Of a stretch of DNA of 64,000 nucleotides, positions 46,853 to 56,241 are shown one piece after another (position 1 is the first letter of the stretch; each line of letters opens with the position of its first letter). Both the position numbers and the translations under genes were made by a program. The notes beneath the pieces were generated by a model. That model was not told where the DNA came from. It made no database searches and saw only the letters and a program-made list of their open reading frames with translations. The DNA is from Tolypothrix sp. PCC 7910 (GTDB lineage: Bacteria; Cyanobacteriota; Cyanobacteriia; Cyanobacteriales; Nostocaceae): contig NZ_CP050440.1 in the NCBI RefSeq assembly GCF_011769525.1, positions 2,667,501 to 2,731,500 of the forward strand. The letters run 5' to 3'.

Positions 46853-48607
46853 TTAAATTCCAAAAATTCTCGGTTGAAACTGCAAAGCGCGACGGTAACA
46901 GAGACTTGCTTCGTTAATCTGACCGCGTTCTGCTAAAATATCTCCCAAGTGTTTGTGCGATCGCGAGTCATCTGGATTTAACGCTATCGCACGTCGGTAA
47001 GCAGCGATCGCATCATCCCATTTCTGCTTTTTCTCTAAAACCTTTCCTAACTCCAAGTGGATTTCAAAGTTGTCTGGGTGAAATTGGAGGGCGGTTTGGG
47101 TTTGATTTTGGTGAAATTGAGATTCTGTTTGCGATTGTTGTAGTTGATTCTGAAGCTGTTCTAAGTAATTTTGGGTTTGATGAAGGCGAGAGTTCAATTG
47201 CGTTACTTCTGCTTGTACAGCATTCAATTGTGTTTGTAGGGATTGTAAGTTCTGTGGTTTACTTTGCAGGGATTGCACGAAGTTTTTTACTCGTTGTTCT
47301 ATACCTGGATAGAAAAGGATTGCTTGTAGCAAGAGCAATATTACAAACCATTTGTTTTGTAATGATAGAGTAGTTGCCAGAATCAGCGGCAATCCTACTT
47401 CGTAGAAGTCGTGAGGTACAACGTAGGATTTTTGAACGGGTGCTGGGTCGAAGGTAGATGTAGGGTCTAATTTGAAGAAGCTGATTTTTAATAGGAAATA
47501 GAAGATAGTGCAAACAAGAATTAAGGGCGTAGAGTTAGAGATAATTAGTATTACTAAACTGAGCAGCAGAAGTTCGAGCGGGAAGATAATGCGGCTCATC
47601 CAAAACCGAACTTTCTCGACATCAAATTCTGTCACAAGTGTGTTTACTCCGGATCTCAAATCATTGTATCGATCCCAAAGTTGGTGTAAGAGAATTCCTC
47701 GAACTCCAGCGAAAAATGACCATGCTGTTGCCGCGATCGCTAGCACTGTGCTTTGCAGTGGTGGTGAAGCAACCAAATGAGAAAAGGTTGTTGCCACAAA
47801 TAATGTAGGAATGGCGTGTGCGCCAGCCGCATCGCTAATGATTCCTAATATGCCTTTTTCCTTGAATCGAAAGGGAGGCGCGGAATATAAAGTGGGCAGT
47901 AGATAGTTAATGCCTAACAGCACTGTAGGTGAAGTGCCAAAGTTCATCACGATGGGCAATATAAATCCCAGCCCTGCCAAGACAAGGCAAAACAGAGCGC
48001 GTTGCCACGGTGAAAATTGAGTCATTGAGTTGCTTTTACCAACCTGTCGATCCCCTTCAATGTCAAAACTGTCGTTGATAATATGTCCGTAGGCTGCGAC
48101 ACACGCGATCGCAAATAGCAACGCAGATACAGTGAGAACCGATTGGAGGACATGGAGATCCAGTAAAAGAATTTCGGCATAAGCGATCGCTAGTAGAGGC
48201 GGAATTTTGTAGAGCCACCAGTCATGTGATCGAATGATTCTGAAAAACAGTAAAAGAGACTTCTTTTTCCCGCTATCAATCTCTTGCGCCTCACATACTT
48301 GGATTGTTTTTTCTTTCAGTTCTTGTTTTTCTCGATGTTCAGCACTAGCATCTAACAATTGATATCTGGCTAAAGCTTCTAGGCAAAATGCTGTTGTCAA
48401 CTCTGCGGAGCCATATATTGCTTTATCTGTATGACCACCATACAGAGGAATTCTTCTCCATGAACCATCAATCTGCTGAGTTTTGATTAAAAAGGTTATA
48501 GCTTTGCAAAAATCTGGTGAGTAATAGCCATAATTCAGCAAGGAACATATTGCCAAAGATGTTAATAGTTCATTGCCAAAAGAACCATCAGATTTTTGCA
48601 TATTCAA
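46853..48607 (-). CDS. UbiA-type prenyltransferase-TPR fusion (downstream part of a frameshifted gene)
   Basis: 584 residues from a TTG that is probably not a real start: the frame runs on upstream and matches the cyclase-like ORF at 48631-49284 after a one-base shift. Residues 1-~110 complete a prenyltransferase/squalene-cyclase repeat domain (KSDGSFGNELLTSLAICSLL, QQIDGSWRRIPLYGG). A UbiA domain (about 120-420) follows, with the first aspartate motif NDSFDIEGD at 178-186, LYSAPPFRFKEKG, DAAGAH and many helices. Then come a coiled coil and two to three TPRs. UbiA enzymes move prenyl groups onto aromatic, ring or sugar-phosphate acceptors at the membrane; the acceptor is not evident. About 517 bp (47101-47617) appear identical to the unit-2 gene. 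Confidence 0.85.
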   Translation of the reverse strand: MNMQKSDGSFGNELLTSLAICSLLNYGYYSPDFCKAITFLIKTQQIDGSWRRIPLYGGHTDKAIYGSAELTTAFCLEALARYQLLDASAEHREKQELKEKTIQVCEAQEIDSGKKKSLLLFFRIIRSHDWWLYKIPPLLAIAYAEILLLDLHVLQSVLTVSALLFAIACVAAYGHIINDSFDIEGDRQVGKSNSMTQFSPWQRALFCLVLAGLGFILPIVMNFGTSPTVLLGINYLLPTLYSAPPFRFKEKGILGIISDAAGAHAIPTLFVATTFSHLVASPPLQSTVLAIAATAWSFFAGVRGILLHQLWDRYNDLRSGVNTLVTEFDVEKVRFWMSRIIFPLELLLLSLVILIISNSTPLILVCTIFYFLLKISFFKLDPTSTFDPAPVQKSYVVPHDFYEVGLPLILATTLSLQNKWFVILLLLQAILFYPGIEQRVKNFVQSLQSKPQNLQSLQTQLNAVQAEVTQLNSRLHQTQNYLEQLQNQLQQSQTESQFHQNQTQTALQFHPDNFEIHLELGKVLEKKQKWDDAIAAYRRAIALNPDDSRSHKHLGDILAERGQINEASLCYRRALQFQPRIFGI

Positions 48608-48630
48608 GACTTTATTAACTATAAGTTTTT

Positions 48631-49284
48631 TTACATTTTTAAGAGAAAAACACCATTGTAGTATGCTTTTGAAAGCATATAGTAAAAGCTAAGTTCATGG
48701 TTATAAAATGGGGTAGAAGTAGCTTCTGTTTCTTTAAGTATTACTTGTACCAAATACTCAACCACTTTTTCAGTTTCTTTGATTTCACCTAGATAGAGTA
48801 GAACATTAGAGTTAACAAGACAGCAAATGTCATCCTCTTGGTTTATAATCCAAGAGTCATTTGAGTAAAGAACCTTTTTTCCGTCAACAGAAAGCAACCA
48901 CGTATTAAATATATTATTCTTGTTTCTATTATTTAAAATAATTTCTGTATTTTCTGGAAATGCAATGTTATTTATCTTGAGAATATGTGATATGCAGCAT
49001 ATGTCATCTAAGTCTGCTGGAATCATTCTGTCCTTCTCATTTTTTGATGACCAGTATCTCCATAGTCCTCCTTCTTCCATTTCATCAATCAGAAACTTTA
49101 ATCCCTGTTCTCGTAGCTTCTGGACTCTCTCATCTTCTTCTATAAAATTTAAAGAGTACAAGATAAGGGCGGTAGCAAAGGGAGAACTGTCAAAAGTCCA
49201 TTCTTCTACAATTTGCTCGAAGGAATCTTTATATCTGTTGCAAATTTCTGTTTTAAATTCTCCATAATCCAATTGGTTTTTCAA
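48631..49284 (-). CDS. Class-II terpene-cyclase-like alpha-toroid domain (upstream part of a frameshifted gene)
   Basis: 217 residues. DLDD at about residues 91-94, in PADLDDICC, resembles the DxDD acid motif of class II terpene / squalene-hopene cyclases; GGLWRYWSS resembles a QW repeat. The TTG start is doubtful: the same frame extends upstream through ISVNKGLDFLLKNQLDYGEF to a break at 49314-49317. At the other end it stops (FLLKM) at an A5 run (48636-48640 on +); one more A continues it as KNVKKLIVNKVLNMQKSDG into the UbiA part. It may be a true cyclase or an inactive toroid. Confidence 0.7.
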   Translation of the reverse strand: MKNQLDYGEFKTEICNRYKDSFEQIVEEWTFDSSPFATALILYSLNFIEEDERVQKLREQGLKFLIDEMEEGGLWRYWSSKNEKDRMIPADLDDICCISHILKINNIAFPENTEIILNNRNKNNIFNTWLLSVDGKKVLYSNDSWIINQEDDICCLVNSNVLLYLGEIKETEKVVEYLVQVILKETEATSTPFYNHELSFYYMLSKAYYNGVFLLKM

Positions 49285-49307
49285 TAAGAAATCTAAGCCT
49301 TTATTTA

Positions 49308-49388
49308 CGGATATTTTAGTTGGTTGCTATATTCATATACTCTTTTATCGTCCTCATCGTAAATCTCAAGTACATTCTGCTTGCCCAT
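49308..49388 (-). pseudogene. Leader fragment of the cyclase-UbiA gene, methyltransferase-like start
   Basis: An ATG at 49388 with AGGAG 7 nt upstream opens MGKQNVLEIYDEDDKRVYEY... and stops after about 26 codons. The first residues match MNKNDVLEIYDENYAQEYN, the start of the unit-2 methyltransferase. Adding one A in the A4 run (49314-49317 on +) joins it to TKISVNKGLDFLL and the toroid domain. This is therefore the likely true start of the composite gene. Confidence 0.6.
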
Positions 49389-50067
49389 AGGTTTCTCCTA
49401 GAATCATGCTCGGAGCAATCCTGCTCGTTCAAACTCTGCTATACAAGGGTTCCACCTTGCGTGAAGCAGTTGCCACCACAACTCTATACCAATTGCAGAA
49501 ATTAGGCGACAGATGTGCAAGAGTGGAGTGTTGCAGCTTGACTTTGTACTCGACATTCAGTACCTACACTGAAATTTTAGGGACACGCAGCAACCATTCT
49601 TAAATTAACTTTAGAAAATTACTTAATATGATGTAAGCGATTTGAGGGTGTTGAGAAGCGCGATATCCTGGTTGCCTGACACACCTACGTCAAACCTTTG
49701 ATTCTCGTAAAAGCCAAATTTCTCCAATACGGCAAGTCAAGGCTTTCAGCCAATCAAGCTATCCAAAAACGTGCTTGGATCTATGAATGGCAGAATGCAG
49801 ACATAGTAAGGCTTTGAGGTACTTGTATGAGGCAGTTAGCGCGATACTTTCGGTAAGTTAGTTTCGCTAACCCGTAAGATATTGATAAGGGTTAACATTG
49901 CTACAGTTGTTTGTTTTCTAAACTAAAATTAGGTAATTGTTTAGACGATTATATTTAGATTTTTTAATTTATGTGAATAAACGTTAAAAAGAAGTTCAAG
50001 CAATAATTCTCTTTGATTTTTACTCCAATTACTAAACAATCGTTCTTTACCTTAGAAAAGGCTGGTC
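49389..50067. other. Divergent promoter region of unit 1
   Basis: No intact gene. The part at about 49480-49590 (TATACCAATTGCAGAAATT ... CACTGAAATTTTAGGGACA) is similar to 55705-55810 in unit 2, so this control region was duplicated too. The part at about 49640-49820 looks like degenerate coding DNA that I could not assign. Confidence 0.55.
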
Positions 50068-50367
50068 ATGTATAACGTATTTTCGACAGCAGAGCTTCAA
50101 CAGGAACTAGAGCAGAATGGATATGTGGTGATTGATTTTCTTATTGAAAGTGAAGTACAAACCCTCCTCAACTTTTATCAAAGAAACTCTCTTCCAGAAG
50201 ATTTAGTAAAACATAGTGTATCTTTTAGCATACTTAGCTCTGATACTTCTTATAGGCAATTAGTTTCTTGTGAAATAAAAAATCTATTTGCTCCAAAATT
50301 AATAACTATATTTTCTGAATATAGAGGACTACTTTACAATTTTGCAACAAAAAAACGATCTGTATAG
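50068..50367 (+). CDS. PhyH-like dioxygenase N-terminus (frameshifted from the following CDS)
   Basis: 99 residues (MYNVFSTAELQQELEQNGYV, VIDFLIESEVQTLLNFYQ) that start a phytanoyl-CoA-hydroxylase-like domain. It ends in NFATKKRSV at an A7 run (50349-50355). Restoring one A gives NFATKKNDLYSAMSLHQDPP, in frame with the next ORF and colinear with the paralogue at 58043. Confidence 0.75.
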   Translation: MYNVFSTAELQQELEQNGYVVIDFLIESEVQTLLNFYQRNSLPEDLVKHSVSFSILSSDTSYRQLVSCEIKNLFAPKLITIFSEYRGLLYNFATKKRSV

Positions 50368-53263
50368 TGCAATGTCTTTACATCAAGATCCACCTTTAAT
50401 AAATAATACATTACTAAAAACTTTTGGAGTTTGGGTTCCACTCATAGATGTTAAGGAGCAGAACGGATGCCTTCAAGTTGTTAAAAGAAGCCACTTGCTT
50501 AATTCAAAAAACAGACCCTTTATTAGTATTAAAGAATTTAAATGTAGTCGTGAAGTTTTGACGAGCGTTCAGCAAAATTATCTCACCAGTATTCCTATGA
50601 AAGCAGGACAAGCACTGATATATGACAAACGCCTGTTTCACGGTTCGCCACCCAACTCAACAGCAGTTGAAAGAGTCGCTGCCATTTGTAGCCTCGTCCC
50701 TGAAAATATTTCAACCCATTTCTGTTACAGAGAATCCCCAAACTCCGACCAAATAGAAATATTTGAAGTAGACGATGAATTCTACAATACATACATCGGT
50801 GAAAAACCAGAAGGCGTTAAAAGTTTAGGCATCTCCGACTACGAAATCGAACCCCTAACCCCAGAAATCCTCATAGAAAAACTAGGAAAAAAAACTTCCT
50901 ATCCCAAACTCCCCCTATCAACCAATACCTCAATCAACTTCAACCCACAATTCCTAGAAAAACTCCCCCCATCCCCCCAAAAAATCGCTATCCTCGCCAC
51001 CAATGAATACGAAGGCATTTTCAGGAATGGGGGGATTGGCACTTACTACCAGACTTTGAGCCAGAAGCTGGCGGCAGAAGGTTGGTATGTGGTGTTGCTG
51101 CTTTGCCAGAGTCAACAGAAGTTTGGTGGGGATTCACATATCCCTGCACTCAAGCACATATTCTCAACCAGTGAATGCTTTGATGTCTTGAATCTACAGC
51201 CAATGCATCTAGCCATCCTATCTCAGTTCAAAGAGTGGGAATGGGTAGATTACGAGAACTATTGTGCCTTGTTTTTTGCTCAAGCGATCGCCTCTGCATT
51301 CAGTCGTTCATTTATCTACATTGAATTTCCAGAGACGCTAGGACTGGGATACTGTACAATTCAAGCTAAACGAGCAGGTGTTTTAGGAAAAAACTGTTCT
51401 ATTGCCGTCACCTTGCATAGCGGACAAGAGTGGCTTTATGAAGCTCATGGGAAGTACGCATCGCCTGTTGAAAGTTGGTATTTGCAGACTAGCCACTACG
51501 AACAATCTGCTTTTGAGCAGGCAGATTTAGCGTTCTTTCCCTCCTATTTCTTGAAAGCAAAAGTAGAAAGCTACGGTTGGAAAACAAACCATGCTTTACA
51601 CCTTCCTTACTTTATTCCTGAAATTGAACCCTTGCTGGAAAAACCAGAACCGTTGAGAGGGGATTTAAGGTTAGAGTTAAATCCTCACGGGATTCCAATA
51701 ATTTTCTTTGGACGGCTTGAAGAAAGAAAAGGATTGATGATGTTTATAGAAGCAATTAAATTATTGGATACTGACATTACTCAGAAAATTCAAATTATTT
51801 TCGTAGGCAAGACTGTTCAACTTCAGGTTGAGGAGCTTAAACATTTAGATAGCGAGCAGTACATTCGGCAGCAGTTAGACAATAACTACTCTTACAGTAT
51901 TATTTCTGACTTGTATAGCCAAGAAGCTATTGGGTTTATTAATCAGCTAAATCATCCTATTGTTTGTCTAACCAGTCATCAAGAAAACTTTCCCAATGCA
52001 GCGCTGGAGATGGGACAGTTGCCTGTTAATTTGGTAGTTTCAGATACTGGCGGGTTTCGAGAAGCGTTGAATCTGATTGAGCGCAAGCAAGGCATTCATT
52101 GGTTTACACCAAGCGATGCACGCTCTTTGATGCAAAGTCTCAAGATAGCAATCTCTACCTACTCAGAAACTCCATCGATTCCAAGCCAAGACTCAATTTA
52201 TAAGACGAATCAATTACTGCTGTTGCGGCGACTTAAATACTTAAACCTAGTAATTCGCCAGTCAAAAATTATTAATTCTAATAGTCGTAATGGTCAGCCA
52301 TCCTCTCAATCGTTGCAGAGATTAGTTGAGCTAGAAAAACCTCAAGATTACCTTTCAGAAGTAGATAAGGAATTGTTTCCTATAGCTTCTGATAAGTTAA
52401 GCATGTTGTCATTTGAGGAGCGCTCTTACCTTCAGAATTATACCAAGTATGAGTACACAGGAAGTGGAGAAATTGTAGATCTAGGGTGCTGGCTTGGCTC
52501 ATCAACTATTCCTTTAGCAATGGGACTAAATGATAATTCAAAAGTGGATTCAAAAGAAGAACGCATTCATGCTTATGATATTTTTGTTTGGGAACCATAC
52601 ATGAACAAACACCTGAATGATACTTCTCTAGAAGGAAAGTATCAAGATGGGGATAGCTTTGTTGAAGAGTTTATCGAGCGAATTCATCCTTGGAATCATC
52701 TAATTCAAGTTTATCCAGGCGATCTTAACCGAATTGGTTGGGACAAACATCCGATTGAATTTCTCTTTATTGATGCCATGAAGAGTTGGGAGTTAGCAAA
52801 CAGCATTCTCAGGAACTTTTTCCCATCATTAATTCCGGGACTATCGCTGGTGGTTCATCAAGACTTCGCTCATTTTTATGAAGTTTGGATTCACCTAATT
52901 ATGTATCGCTTACGAGATTATCTAGTCCCGCTTGAAGACCATCCTTTTCTTTATAGTTCAAAGGTGTTTCGATACATTAAGGCTATTCCAGAAGAATTAC
53001 TACAAAACTTTTATTCCTTAGCTTCTTTCTCAGAAGAGGAAGCTGAAGCGGCTTTCGATTATTCACTGGCTATAACGCCGAAGAGGATGAAATCGAATGT
53101 TGCAGCAGTCAAGGTAATGTATTTTATTCAAGTTGGCAATGTAGAACGAGCAAAACTAGAACTGAGCCAAGCTAGAGCGAAGTACGAGCGTTCAGAGTGG
53201 TCGGATTTGGTTGATGTTGAAGAATGGTTGGAGCGTGCTAACTGGTTCAAACAATATCGTTAG
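50342..53263 (+). CDS. PhyH-like dioxygenase - GT4 glycosyltransferase - SAM methyltransferase-like fusion
   Basis: 973 residues in this frame. Residues 1-~160 finish the PhyH-like fold: Fe ligands His and Asp of LHQDPP and the distal His in DKRLFHGSPPNS. A family-4-like glycosyltransferase follows (about 210-650): IGTYYQTLSQKL near 230, FFGRLEERKGL near 450, SHQENFPNAALEMGQLP near 545. The last ~270 residues have DLGCWLGSSTIP near 715 and FLFIDAMKSWE near 805, resembling class I methyltransferases acting on sugars. It probably builds or modifies a surface glycan in the cytoplasm. Confidence 0.85.
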   Translation: MQQKNDLYSAMSLHQDPPLINNTLLKTFGVWVPLIDVKEQNGCLQVVKRSHLLNSKNRPFISIKEFKCSREVLTSVQQNYLTSIPMKAGQALIYDKRLFHGSPPNSTAVERVAAICSLVPENISTHFCYRESPNSDQIEIFEVDDEFYNTYIGEKPEGVKSLGISDYEIEPLTPEILIEKLGKKTSYPKLPLSTNTSINFNPQFLEKLPPSPQKIAILATNEYEGIFRNGGIGTYYQTLSQKLAAEGWYVVLLLCQSQQKFGGDSHIPALKHIFSTSECFDVLNLQPMHLAILSQFKEWEWVDYENYCALFFAQAIASAFSRSFIYIEFPETLGLGYCTIQAKRAGVLGKNCSIAVTLHSGQEWLYEAHGKYASPVESWYLQTSHYEQSAFEQADLAFFPSYFLKAKVESYGWKTNHALHLPYFIPEIEPLLEKPEPLRGDLRLELNPHGIPIIFFGRLEERKGLMMFIEAIKLLDTDITQKIQIIFVGKTVQLQVEELKHLDSEQYIRQQLDNNYSYSIISDLYSQEAIGFINQLNHPIVCLTSHQENFPNAALEMGQLPVNLVVSDTGGFREALNLIERKQGIHWFTPSDARSLMQSLKIAISTYSETPSIPSQDSIYKTNQLLLLRRLKYLNLVIRQSKIINSNSRNGQPSSQSLQRLVELEKPQDYLSEVDKELFPIASDKLSMLSFEERSYLQNYTKYEYTGSGEIVDLGCWLGSSTIPLAMGLNDNSKVDSKEERIHAYDIFVWEPYMNKHLNDTSLEGKYQDGDSFVEEFIERIHPWNHLIQVYPGDLNRIGWDKHPIEFLFIDAMKSWELANSILRNFFPSLIPGLSLVVHQDFAHFYEVWIHLIMYRLRDYLVPLEDHPFLYSSKVFRYIKAIPEELLQNFYSLASFSEEEAEAAFDYSLAITPKRMKSNVAAVKVMYFIQVGNVERAKLELSQARAKYERSEWSDLVDVEEWLERANWFKQYR

Positions 53264-53286
53264 GTTAGTTGATGCTAGAAAATGAT

Positions 53287-53443
53287 GAAGCAGGCTGTCA
53301 TCGAGTCGGTTTCTGTGAAAATGCGATCGCCTTTGGCGCTTCACTCCGCGCGATCGCATCAGTATTTGCCTCAAGAAATCTCAGTTCCGAAACGAGCCAT
53401 CATTCTTAAACACTTCCAGTTGATTTGTTATTTTTGGTTAAAT
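53287..53443. repeat. Repeat matching 46.69-46.85 kb
   Basis: Same block as at 46690-46852, with HIP1 sites flanking a different core. It lies between the stop of the unit-1 glycosyltransferase fusion and the stop of the unit-2 UbiA gene, marking the junction of the segmental duplication. Confidence 0.6.
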
Positions 53444-55603
53444 TCAAAAAATTCTCGGTTGAAGCTGCAAAGCGCGACGGTAACAGAGACTTGCTTCGTT
53501 AAGCTGACCTTGTTCTGCTAAAATATCTCCTAAGTGTTTGTGCGATCGCGAGTCATCTGGATTTAACGCGATCGCACGTTGGTAAGCAGCGATCGCCTCA
53601 TCCCATTTCTGCTCTTTTTCTAAAGCCTTTCCTAACTCCAAGTGGATTTCAAAATTATCTGGGTGATATTGGAGTGCTGTTTGATTTTGGTGAAATTGAG
53701 ATTCTGTTTGCGATTGTTGTAGTTGATTCTGAAGCTGTTCTAAGTAATTTTGGGTTTGATGAAGGCGAGAGTTCAATTGCGTTACTTCTGCTTGTACAGC
53801 ATTCAATTGTGTTTGTAGGGATTGTAAGTTCTGTGGTTTACTTTGCAGGGATTGCACGAAGTTTTTTACTCGTTGTTCTATACCTGGATAGAAAAGGATT
53901 GCTTGTAGCAAGAGCAATATTACAAACCATTTGTTTTGTAATGATAGAGTAGTTGCCAGAATCAGCGGCAATCCTACTTCGTAGAAGTCGTGAGGTACAA
54001 CGTAGGATTTTTGAACGGGTGCTGGGTCGAAGGTAGATGTAGGGTCTAATTTGAAGAAGCTGATTTTTAATAGGAAATAGAAGATAGTGCAAACAAGAAT
54101 TAAGGGCGTAGAGTTAGAGATAATTAGTATTACTAAACTGAGCAGCAGAAGTTCGAGCGGGAAGATAATGCGGCTCATCCAAAACCGAACTTTCTCAACG
54201 CCAGATTCTGTAACTAGCGTTTTAACATCAGTTTGCAAATCGTTTTTCCTATCCCAAAGTTGATGCAGGAGAATTCCTCGGATTCCTGCACAAAATGACC
54301 ATGCTGTTGCCGCAATAGCCAGGATAATAGATTCTGGTTGTGGTGATGCACTCAAGTATAAAAAAGTGGTAACAACAAACAAAGTCGGGATGGCGTGCGC
54401 TCCTGCTGCATCGCTAATTACCCCCCATATACCCTTTTCTTTTAATCGCAAGGGAGGTGCAGAGTAAAGGGTTGGTAGCAGGTAGTTGATTGCTAGTAAT
54501 ATGATTGGCAATCTGCCGAAATTCATTAGAATTGGCAGCATAAAACCTGTGATTAAGAACGCTATGCAAAATAAAATGCGCTGTATTGATGAAAATCGAG
54601 CTATAGAATTTCTCTTGCCTGCTATCTGGTCTACTTCGATGTCGAAAATATCATTAACAATATGTCCATAAGCTGCTACACAAGATATGGAGAATAACAA
54701 AGCTGATATAGTTAATATTGATTGGATAGCGGGGAGACTCATCAAAATTATTTCCCCATAAGCAATAGCCAGTAAAGGCGGTATTTTATAAAGCCACCAG
54801 TTACCTCCTCGAATAATTTTGGAAAAAGATGAAAACAATCCTGTTGATCTGCTTTCACCCACCACTTCGGCTTCAAGGGTATGTTTTTGTTTTTTGGAGC
54901 GAGCAACTATGGCTTTTCTTTGACTTCCTTTAAATAAGGGATATTCAATAATTTCTACTTGCTCAAAGTGTTTTTTAAATAGAGCAAGCATATATTCTAG
55001 TTGTGGAGCTAAGAGATTTAGATGCTGTTTTCTCGACTCTTCATCGATCCAACTCCAAATTACTCCTTCAAACTGGTAAAAACCCCCACCTTCACCCATA
55101 TCTTTGCTGATGTAAGGAAGTTTTAGTTCACCAGTTCCTAACTCAGCAGGATCGCAAATTGGCAGAAAACAAACGCCTTGTTCAGATGTCCAACTTGCGA
55201 AGTTTTCAACGACTTTTTCTAGTTCTGACAACGACTCTACATAAGAGTAAGCCCACCACATACAGGACACCAGATCCCATTGTCCTTCCCACTGCGGACG
55301 TTTATCTCTATAGTCACCCTGAACAAATAAAGTATTTGGATTTCCTTGCTTGGCAAGCTTGAGCATTGCAGGCGAAATATCCAGTCCTGCTCTTTCTACA
55401 TTTGGAAAGCGACTTAGAAAGTAACCTGTACCACAGGAAACATCCAACCACTTTGCTTCTTTACCGATTTCGTTCAAAAGATTACTAATGACCTTCTGCT
55501 CAAAATCCGCATTCTTTTTCGACTTTTCATTCAGAAGAAACCTCTGATTATATTCTTGAGCGTAGTTTTCATCGTAGATTTCAAGTACATCATTTTTGTT
55601 CAT
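53444..55603 (-). CDS. SAM methyltransferase-UbiA prenyltransferase-TPR fusion
   Basis: 719 residues from the ATG at 55603, chosen because GGGAAAAG precedes it and unit 1 keeps the matching start; the open frame extends 20 codons further. Class I methyltransferase at 1-~245: WLDVSCGTGYFLSRF near 52, GLDISPAMLKLA near 72. UbiA at about 285-580 with NDIFDIEVD as first Asp motif and LYSAPPLRLKEKG. Then a coiled coil (LNAVQAEVTQLNSRL) and TPRs to the end (AIAAYQRAIALNPDDSRSHK). The C-terminal half shares about 517 bp (53680-54196) apparently identical to unit 1. Joining methyl and prenyl transfer suggests one lipid-linked acceptor. Confidence 0.9.
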   Translation of the reverse strand: MNKNDVLEIYDENYAQEYNQRFLLNEKSKKNADFEQKVISNLLNEIGKEAKWLDVSCGTGYFLSRFPNVERAGLDISPAMLKLAKQGNPNTLFVQGDYRDKRPQWEGQWDLVSCMWWAYSYVESLSELEKVVENFASWTSEQGVCFLPICDPAELGTGELKLPYISKDMGEGGGFYQFEGVIWSWIDEESRKQHLNLLAPQLEYMLALFKKHFEQVEIIEYPLFKGSQRKAIVARSKKQKHTLEAEVVGESRSTGLFSSFSKIIRGGNWWLYKIPPLLAIAYGEIILMSLPAIQSILTISALLFSISCVAAYGHIVNDIFDIEVDQIAGKRNSIARFSSIQRILFCIAFLITGFMLPILMNFGRLPIILLAINYLLPTLYSAPPLRLKEKGIWGVISDAAGAHAIPTLFVVTTFLYLSASPQPESIILAIAATAWSFCAGIRGILLHQLWDRKNDLQTDVKTLVTESGVEKVRFWMSRIIFPLELLLLSLVILIISNSTPLILVCTIFYFLLKISFFKLDPTSTFDPAPVQKSYVVPHDFYEVGLPLILATTLSLQNKWFVILLLLQAILFYPGIEQRVKNFVQSLQSKPQNLQSLQTQLNAVQAEVTQLNSRLHQTQNYLEQLQNQLQQSQTESQFHQNQTALQYHPDNFEIHLELGKALEKEQKWDEAIAAYQRAIALNPDDSRSHKHLGDILAEQGQLNEASLCYRRALQLQPRIF
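53680..54196 (-). repeat. Apparently identical duplicate tract (partner 47101-47617)
   Basis: By eye I find no difference over about 517 bp, while DNA on both sides is clearly diverged. It covers the end of the UbiA domain and the coiled coil. This is the pattern of recent gene conversion between paralogues. Confidence 0.8.
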
Positions 55604-55889
55604 AGTCTTTTCCCAAATAGCGGTATTGTAGCGATCATGTCCTGTTTTGCAATATCGCTGCACAAAATTTTTAGCTTTCTTTAATTGTTTGATACCGCAA
55701 GTTTATACCAATTGCAAAAATTCAAGTGACCGCTAGGTAAGTGCTGAGTATCAAAAGATGAGTTTTGCTACATACTCAGTATTTAGCATCTACGCTGAAC
55801 CCTCAGAAATGCGTAGAAATCAGTATTAAATTCATTTAAATAGAAAATAATTTAAGATTCTTTACAGAGTAGACAGTAATTTCACTGAG
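55604..55889. other. Upstream region of the unit-2 UbiA gene
   Basis: It resembles the unit-1 upstream region (TATACCAATTGCAAAAATT, then ATTTAGCATCTACGCTGAA). Nothing else was recognised; the IS4-like remnant starts at its right end. Confidence 0.5.
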
Positions 55890-56213
55890 AACACCTCTTA
55901 TTCTTATATTACTTCTGTTCTTGAACCACAGATTTTACCTCCTTACGTTGTTGCTGATTTATACCGTCATAGATGGAGAATTGAAGAGGCTTTCCACACG
56001 GTCAAACGATTACTAGGCTTATCTTATTTATGGACTGGTTCTATTAATGGTATTAAATTACAAGTTTGGGCTACTTGGCTATTTTATGCGGTATTAGTTG
56101 ACTTAGGTGACGCAGTTGCTGACGAATTATCTCTACCTTTTGACCGCATTTCTGTAGAGATGATTAGACACGTCCGGAATATGAATTGGGTACAAAAAAA
56201 TGGTAGAAAGTAA
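55890..56213 (+). pseudogene. IS4-type transposase C-terminal remnant
   Basis: About 100 codons without a start: VLEPQILPPYVVADLYRHRW, then RIEEAFHTVKRLLGLSYLWTGS, ending VQKNGRK and TAA. The Y..RW.IEE.F...KRLLG block is the C-terminal catalytic-Glu (YREK-like) region of IS4-family transposases. The N-terminal two thirds and left end are missing. Confidence 0.8.
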
Positions 56214-56241
56214 AATTGACCCTCTACCAAAATTTAATTAA

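Noticed and set aside
48631-48645. Programmed -1 frameshift in the cyclase-UbiA gene
   Set aside because: The A5 run allows slippage but there is no canonical X XXY YYZ heptamer in the right phase and no clear downstream hairpin, so mutation or base-calling error is simpler.
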